Assembly: GCA_900539675.1 (NCBI GenBank)
Contig: UQDJ01000022.1
Coordinates: 1-26,351, forward strand
From: an uncultured Coriobacteriaceae bacterium
GTDB taxonomy: Bacteria > Actinomycetota > Coriobacteriia > Coriobacteriales > Eggerthellaceae
Reading direction: 5' to 3'
DNA: 26,351 bases
Shown here: positions 22,392 through 26,351 of the stretch, one piece after another
Numbering within the stretch: the stretch's first letter is position 1
Layout of the letters: every line of letters begins with the position of its first letter
Notes under the pieces: generated by a model
Databases searched by the model: none
Seen by the model: only the letters and a program-made list of their open reading frames with translations
Told to the model about the DNA's origin: nothing
Translations under genes and position numbers: made by a program

Positions 22392-22408
22392 GGTGAAAGG
22401 ATGTATCA

Positions 22409-23260
22409 ATGACTAAGCGATTCCCCCGCACTGTTGGTGCCGCGCTCATTGTTCTGGTTATTGCATTTTCTGCTCTGGCGCTTTCAGGCTGTGGTGCTTC
22501 GTCTTCTTCGTCAGGATCTTCTGACGACAAGACTATTAAGGTAGCAGCCGTGCCAACGCCCCATGCAGAAATCTTGAACGACGCTGTAAAGCCTATTCTT
22601 GAACAGGAAGGCTATACGTTGGAAGTTCAGGAATTTACTGATTACGTGCAACCCAATACCGCTACCGAAGATGGTGAAGTGGACGCAAACTATTTCCAAC
22701 ACAAGCCATATCTTGATAGCTTCAATCAGGAGCGCGGAACGCATCTGGTAGCTGTGGTTCCGGTCCACTTTGAACCTTTGGGAATTTATCCGGGTAAGAC
22801 TAAGTCTTTGGCCGATTTGCCCAATGGCGCAACGGTGGGTGTGCCGAACGATCCTACCAATGAAGCCCGCGCTTTGTTGCTGCTGCAACAGGCTGGTCTG
22901 ATTAAGCTTGCTGATGGTGTGGGTATTAATGCTACGACGAACGATATCGTTGAAAACCCTCACAATTTGAATATCGATGAGTTGGAAGCGGCAGTAGTGC
23001 CTACGGTTCTGGCTGACGAAGATGTTGCTTGCATTAATGCAAACTACGCTTTGGCTGCTGGCTTAACGGTAGATAAGGATGCTTTGGTAACAGAGGATGC
23101 TTCAAGCGAAGTTGCTCAGACGTATGCTAACTGGCTGGTAGTTAAGGAAGGCAACGAAAATTCTGACAAGATTCAGGCACTTGCTAAGGCTTTAAATTCT
23201 GATCAGGTGCGCGATTATATCAATGAGCACTTCCAGGGTTCTGTTGTCCCTGTGTTCTAA
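22409..23260 (+). CDS. metQ: MetQ/NlpA-family substrate-binding lipoprotein
   Basis: An extracellular lipid-anchored binding protein of the methionine ABC importer family. The 283-residue precursor has a basic start, a hydrophobic core and the lipobox LSGC with lipidated Cys28, then a Ser-rich linker. The mature part is NlpA-like: KVAAVPTPHAEIL at the start, GEVDANYFQHKPYLDSFN in the middle and ATVGVPNDPTNEARALLLLQ in lobe 2, all characteristic. The membrane partners metN and metI are not adjacent, so they must be elsewhere, or the protein serves another amino acid or dipeptide. GAAAGGA precedes the ATG. A terminator follows directly, making the gene monocistronic. Confidence 0.92.
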   Translation: MTKRFPRTVGAALIVLVIAFSALALSGCGASSSSSGSSDDKTIKVAAVPTPHAEILNDAVKPILEQEGYTLEVQEFTDYVQPNTATEDGEVDANYFQHKPYLDSFNQERGTHLVAVVPVHFEPLGIYPGKTKSLADLPNGATVGVPNDPTNEARALLLLQQAGLIKLADGVGINATTNDIVENPHNLNIDELEAAVVPTVLADEDVACINANYALAAGLTVDKDALVTEDASSEVAQTYANWLVVKEGNENSDKIQALAKALNSDQVRDYINEHFQGSVVPVF

Positions 23261-23270
23261 AGGACTTCAG

Positions 23271-23312
23271 ACGAACCACCTTGCGAATTTGAGCGAGGTG
23301 GTTCGTTTTCTT
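23271..23312 (+). terminator. Intrinsic terminator after metQ
   Basis: ACGAACCACCT (23271-23281) pairs with AGGTGGTTCGT (23296-23306), with a 14-base loop and the tail TTTTC TTT. A strong stem 11 bases after the metQ stop. Confidence 0.93.
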
Positions 23313-23355
23313 TGGTGCATACTTTGAGTGTATTGGTAATTGAGGAGGAATATAG

Positions 23356-24594
23356 ATGGTCAACGTAGATGAGTTAAGAAAGGCACCGGTTGCCATTCTC
23401 GGTGGTGGCGCCGTAGGTAAGACCTGCGGTGCTGATTGTGCTTTAGCAGGTCAGGAAGTTCGTATTTGCGATTTGGATCCGTTCTTTGAAAAGACGCTGG
23501 GCAGCGTCATGAAGACGGGAATCACGCTGCAAGAAAAGGCTCCGGGGACTCAGACAAAGTACGGTTTTTATCGTATGGGTAAGGCTCACTTCGCCAAGGC
23601 AACCAACTCTGTAGCTGAAGCAGTTAAGGGCGCCAAGCTTATTATTATTGGCATTCCTTCAGTTGCCCATGAGCTGTTCTTCAAAGAGCTTATTCCGTGT
23701 TTAGAAGATGGGCAGATCATTCACATCATTCCTGACAACTATGGTTCTCTGAAGCTGCGCAAAATGATGCATGAAGAGGGTTGCACCAAGAAGGTAATCA
23801 TTGGCGGTTGGTCTTCTGCTCCTTATGGCACGCGCGTTGATACCGAAGGCGGCGTCAATAAGCCAACGTGCAGCTTGGTGTATCGCGCCATTACGTTGCG
23901 TGGTGCAGCACTGCCTACGGCAGATGCAAAAGATTTCGTGGAAAGCTCCCAGGCATTGGGATGCTTTGATGCTATCACTGAAGGCGATGGCGCTGTGTGC
24001 GGTGACACTGTTTTGGATATTGGCTTTTCTAACGTAAATCCGGTTATTCATGTTCCTGGTACGTTGCTGGGCGTTTCCACGATGGAAAACTTCAGCACGG
24101 TTTTGGGCAAGAATGCACATGAGTACAGCATTTATTCCCATGCTTTCTGTCCTTCCATCAGCGAAGTGCAGTATCAGTTCTACAACGAAGAAATTGCCCT
24201 GGCGAAAGCCATTGGTGTTGGCATTCAGCCCTTCAAAAAGGAAGTATTCTTCCAGCGTACCAGCGTGTTGGGCGAAGAGTATATGGGCGAAGGCTGCAAT
24301 GTGCCTTTCGATGAAGAATGGGAAGTGGGCTATTGCACTGGCCCATTCACCATCAAGAATCGCTATGTAACGGAAGATGTTCCGGTTGGTTGTCACGTAT
24401 ATCACGAGCTGGGCAAGAAGTTTGGGGTACCAACCCCAGTCATTGATGCCATGATTGTGCTTGGTGGGGTCATGAATAAGACTGACTTCATGAAGGAAGG
24501 TTTGTCACTGGAAGATTTGGGTATTGCTCATTTGAACAAGGAGCAGCTGCTCGATTACCTGCACAATGGTAACTACGTAGAGCCTACGGCTTAG
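23356..24594 (+). CDS. NAD/NADP octopine/nopaline dehydrogenase family protein
   Basis: A 412-residue member of the opine dehydrogenase family, which reductively joins an amino acid and a 2-oxo acid or runs the reverse. The N-terminal Rossmann fold shows GGGAVG at 16-21 and an acidic Asp39 at the end of the second strand, favouring NAD(H). The helical domain carries the family marks NVNPVIHVPGTLL (226-238, with the likely catalytic His232), SHAFCPSISEVQYQFYNEE (261-279) and EDVPVGCHVYHELGKKFGVPTP near the C-terminus. GAGGAGGAAT gives a strong start. It lies between a MetQ-type lipoprotein and a racemase-family gene. The true substrate is not known; annotated relatives are mostly untested. Confidence 0.88.
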   Translation: MVNVDELRKAPVAILGGGAVGKTCGADCALAGQEVRICDLDPFFEKTLGSVMKTGITLQEKAPGTQTKYGFYRMGKAHFAKATNSVAEAVKGAKLIIIGIPSVAHELFFKELIPCLEDGQIIHIIPDNYGSLKLRKMMHEEGCTKKVIIGGWSSAPYGTRVDTEGGVNKPTCSLVYRAITLRGAALPTADAKDFVESSQALGCFDAITEGDGAVCGDTVLDIGFSNVNPVIHVPGTLLGVSTMENFSTVLGKNAHEYSIYSHAFCPSISEVQYQFYNEEIALAKAIGVGIQPFKKEVFFQRTSVLGEEYMGEGCNVPFDEEWEVGYCTGPFTIKNRYVTEDVPVGCHVYHELGKKFGVPTPVIDAMIVLGGVMNKTDFMKEGLSLEDLGIAHLNKEQLLDYLHNGNYVEPTA

Positions 24595-24624
24595 CCATTC
24601 TTTGTGGTACTGCGCTAAGATGAT

Positions 24625-24661
24625 TGCCCCGTTGTATCCTGTTAAGGGATGCAACGGGGCA
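24625..24661 (+). terminator. Strong hairpin after opine dehydrogenase gene (terminator without T run)
   Basis: TGCCCCGTTGTATCC (24625-24639) pairs along 15 bases with GGATGCAACGGGGCA (24647-24661), with one G-T and a 7-base loop. No T tract follows on either strand. It may terminate poorly, protect the 3' end, or be an intercistronic processing site if transcription continues into the next gene. Confidence 0.6.
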
Positions 24662-24781
24662 TAGTTGCCTATGAGGAGCGGTATCTTTTGTAACGGAATA
24701 AGCAAGAAGCGTGTGCATTGCATACGCAAGTATTCAATATGAAGCTTGCGCAAGGTAACGTCATGAAGAGAGGAGGGCACA

Positions 24782-25558
24782 ATGCCTACTTCTTGGAACA
24801 AGGAATATGGTGCAATAACTACTGAAGATCAACGTCGCGGAGTATTTGAGTTGCCTCCACGCTATACTTCGGGGTTTGCACTGGGTATTGTTGCGGTGGA
24901 GCTAGACTACCCTAAGGTGCCAGGCAATGTGGTAAACGCTACCACGTTTGATTTTCCTGTGCGCTATGAAAAGGTATCCTTCGAAATTGAGCAGCTGTTT
25001 GCCGGAGATCCTTCTATTAAAGATCAGGTCATTAAAGCAGCGCAAAAATTGGAAGCTGAAGGTGTCCGTGCCATTATGGGCGCGTGTGGCTACTTTGCTC
25101 ATTTTCAAAAAGATGTAGCGGCGGCAGTAAACGTGCCAGTATTTATGTCGAGCCTTTGTCAGTTGCGCACCATTAAAGCATGGCTGCCAGCCGATAAAAA
25201 AATTGCAGTGTTTGCAGCAGATGGCTCCAGTCTAAATGATGATCTTCTGGCTCAAGTGGGCACTGATAGCGACCAGCTGGTGGTGGTCAATGTGGGCGAT
25301 AGAAAAGCATTTGCGCCTATTCGTTGGGGCAAGGGTCCACTTGATAACGGGGCTTTAGAAGATGATTTGGCAGCATTGGCGAAACAGGTATGCGCCGAAT
25401 GCCCTGAAGTGGAGGCAATTCTATTGGAGTGTAGCGACTTGCCACCATATGCTTGTGCAATTCAGCGTGCAACGGGGCTGCCTGTCTTTGATTTCATTAC
25501 GTTAGCACGATGGATTGAAAGTGCGGTATTACAGCAGCCTTACTATGGGTATCTGTAA
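24782..25558 (+). CDS. Aspartate/glutamate racemase superfamily protein
   Basis: A 258-residue cytoplasmic protein with the two-cysteine plan of cofactor-independent racemases: Cys102 in MGACGYFAHF and Cys217 in LLECSDLPPYA, one in each lobe. The N-terminal 20 residues are variable. The sequence looks closer to the hydantoin racemase / maleate isomerase-like branch than to MurI, since it lacks the MurI GxxDSGxGG start, so cell-wall D-Glu synthesis is unlikely. GAGAGGAGGGCA is an excellent ribosome site. It is downstream of the opine dehydrogenase, separated by a 187-base gap with a hairpin. The shared amino-acid chemistry suggests a functional link, which is inference. Confidence 0.82.
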   Translation: MPTSWNKEYGAITTEDQRRGVFELPPRYTSGFALGIVAVELDYPKVPGNVVNATTFDFPVRYEKVSFEIEQLFAGDPSIKDQVIKAAQKLEAEGVRAIMGACGYFAHFQKDVAAAVNVPVFMSSLCQLRTIKAWLPADKKIAVFAADGSSLNDDLLAQVGTDSDQLVVVNVGDRKAFAPIRWGKGPLDNGALEDDLAALAKQVCAECPEVEAILLECSDLPPYACAIQRATGLPVFDFITLARWIESAVLQQPYYGYL

Positions 25559-25850
25559 GACGTGTGTCGTAGATTTGGGTCAGGCTGCAGGTAGTTGTTA
25601 GATAGATAATTCCCTAGTGGTATTCCGAATGACGGCTTGTTGTTAGACGAAAAAGCGCAAAGATCCATTTGAGATTGTCGGTAGCTACAATTTAAAAGGT
25701 CACTCAAGTTTACATTGGCGTTTAAGGTGTCATTGTTGTGTGTGCAGTGTGCCTTAAGGCTATCAGGTAAGTGAAACTTTTTTATGCGCCATAACGCCAG
25801 GTCAATGGCAAATTCAGTGTTGTATTGCCCCAAAGACTTTCAAATTTAGG
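25559..25850. other. Intergenic region upstream of rRNA promoters
   Basis: About 290 bases of moderately AT-rich sequence with no convincing gene. A 96-codon minus-strand frame here has only a TTG start and no family resemblance. No hairpin with a T run is seen after the racemase gene, so its transcript may run toward the rRNA promoters. Confidence 0.5.
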
Positions 25851-25852
25851 TC

Positions 25853-25880
25853 TTTACAAATCTTTGAGCGTTGGTAATAT
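25853..25880 (+). promoter_or_regulatory. rrn promoter 1
   Basis: TTTACA (25853-25858) and TAATAT (25875-25880) are 16 bases apart. TATGAT (25878-25883) is an alternative -10 with a 19-base spacer. It lies about 410 bases upstream of 16S, the usual place for a distal rRNA promoter. Confidence 0.6.
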
Positions 25881-25912
25881 GATCAAGCTCTCAAACGAGG
25901 GGCGGCACTGAA

Positions 25913-25932
25913 AAGCAAGTAATTACTCGCTT
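25913..25932. repeat. 20-bp palindrome between the rrn promoters
   Basis: AAGCAAGTAA and TTACTCGCTT form an inverted repeat with no spacer and a single mismatched pair. A perfect dyad of this size between two promoters looks like a dimeric regulator site. Confidence 0.6.
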
Positions 25933-26017
25933 ATCACCTGCCAACAAAGCCCACCGTTTAGGTTCGCAAAGCTTAGGTGATTAAGAGCTTTAAACCACCT
26001 TTCAAACAAGTACACAA

Positions 26018-26077
26018 AACTTTTTTGAAAGTTGATCAAAAAAAGTTCTTGACACGAAGCTCGCAAGAAGATAAAGT
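26018..26077 (+). promoter_or_regulatory. rrn promoter 2 with UP-like A/T tracts
   Basis: TTGACA (26049-26054, perfect consensus), a 17-base spacer and TAAAGT (26072-26077). Upstream are phased A and T tracts (AAAACTTTTTT and ATCAAAAAAAG, 26018-26045) of the UP-element kind that bind the polymerase alpha subunit. CTTTCAAA (25999-26006) and TTTGAAAG (26024-26031) form an inverted repeat overlapping them. This is the strongest promoter in the window. Confidence 0.88.
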
Positions 26078-26110
26078 AACTCCTTGCGCGAGCGGCATCG
26101 CCGAGAGCGC

Positions 26111-26145
26111 ACCTCATGAAACCAATAAGGTTTCATGGACGAGGT
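26111..26145 (+). other. Leader hairpin of the rRNA transcript
   Basis: CATGAAACC (26115-26123) pairs perfectly with GGTTTCATG (26129-26137) around AATAA, with flanking ACCT/AGGT able to extend it. It lies about 30-60 bases after the expected start of the P2 transcript. It probably belongs to the folded pre-rRNA leader used in processing or antitermination. Confidence 0.65.
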
Positions 26146-26265
26146 AGAGAACCTTCACAACTGGATACTGTGAATGAATAAACAAGTCAGAGTGATACCC
26201 GTCAGTATCTATCTCAACTAACAGAGCTCTGGATACAGACTAAAAACCATGAGTCAAATTCTCAC

Positions 26266-26290
26266 AAGGAGAAAGTAATTTCTCCTTTTT

Positions 26291-26291
<1 letters not shown>
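26266..26291 (+). terminator. Terminator-like hairpin abutting the 16S 5' end
   Basis: AAGGAGAAA (26266-26274) pairs perfectly with TTTCTCCTT (26279-26287) around GTAA, and the T run extends to 26291. By form it is an intrinsic terminator, but it lies within 4 bases of the expected 16S 5' end, inside an operon that must be read through. More likely roles are processing, or a default stop overcome by antitermination. Confidence 0.55.

Positions 26292-26351
<60 letters not shown>

Larger units (their letters stand above)
22020..22408. other. 389-bp intergenic region between carbonic anhydrase and metQ
   Basis: No gene is visible. From left to right it holds the second copy of the 18-bp duplication, a 7-bp hairpin GGGATCC/GGGTCCC (22068-22074, 22079-22085), a degenerate 35-bp repeat array, an AT-rich stretch (22280-22330) where a metQ promoter would be expected, and a hairpin just before the metQ ribosome site. 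No SAM riboswitch signature was recognised. Confidence 0.6.

Noticed and set aside
22280..22408. SAM or S-box riboswitch controlling metQ
   Set aside because: None of the conserved S-box helices or core motifs are present; only a short 7-bp hairpin precedes the gene.
25543..25833. 96-codon minus-strand frame in the pre-rRNA gap
   Set aside because: It has only a TTG start, no ribosome site, unremarkable composition, and overlaps the end of the racemase gene.

Overview
The window looks like the chromosome of an anaerobic actinomycete of the class Coriobacteriia, probably Eggerthellaceae. This is inferred from the start of a 16S rRNA gene at the right edge, from ribosomal proteins with lineage-style extensions (SecE, L11), from a DUF4013 membrane protein, and from a set of amino/organic-acid enzymes typical of asaccharolytic gut or oral Coriobacteria. 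Base composition is near 50% GC by eye, low for the group and closer to Cryptobacterium-like genomes. The species cannot be fixed from the sequence alone. No phage, transposase, CRISPR or plasmid feature is visible.

Left part (1-3150), translation and transcription core: the 3' end of tuf, a terminator, rpmG, tRNA-Trp(CCA), secE, nusG, rplK, rplA and a strong terminator. Next comes an aromatic-acid block (3151-6381): an AT-rich gap, a type I 3-dehydroquinate dehydratase (aroD), a shikimate/quinate dehydrogenase (aroE/ydiB-like) behind a structured-looking leader, and a LysR regulator. Then follow a small HEAT-like protein (6565-7167) and an NAD-type isocitrate dehydrogenase with aconitase (icd-acnA, 7538-11302), the oxidative route to 2-oxoglutarate. 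A large three-helix membrane protein with a long extracellular domain (11453-13471) follows. A lactate-oxidation operon, lutABC, lies on the minus strand (13622-16628).

Right part: rplJ-rplL (17069-18078) sits about 14 kb from rplK-rplA, under its own promoter and an L10 leader. In that leader an antiterminator and a terminator can be read as mutually exclusive helices. After it come a DUF4013 membrane protein with a Gln/Pro-rich, tandemly repeated tail, a FabK-type flavin enoyl reductase, and a possibly leaderless YgbA-like zinc/cysteine protein translationally coupled to a beta-carbonic anhydrase. Next are a degenerate 35-bp minisatellite, a MetQ-type lipoprotein, an octopine/nopaline-type dehydrogenase and an Asp/Glu racemase-family protein. 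The window ends with a 730-bp rRNA leader holding two promoters, a palindrome, processing-type hairpins and the first ~61 nt of 16S rRNA.

The best leads are the regulatory RNA and DNA elements (L10 attenuator, aroE leader, terminator-like hairpin abutting 16S, palindrome between the rrn promoters), the broken L11-L1/L10-L12 cluster, and the opine dehydrogenase/racemase neighbourhood. I found no clearly new multi-gene system.
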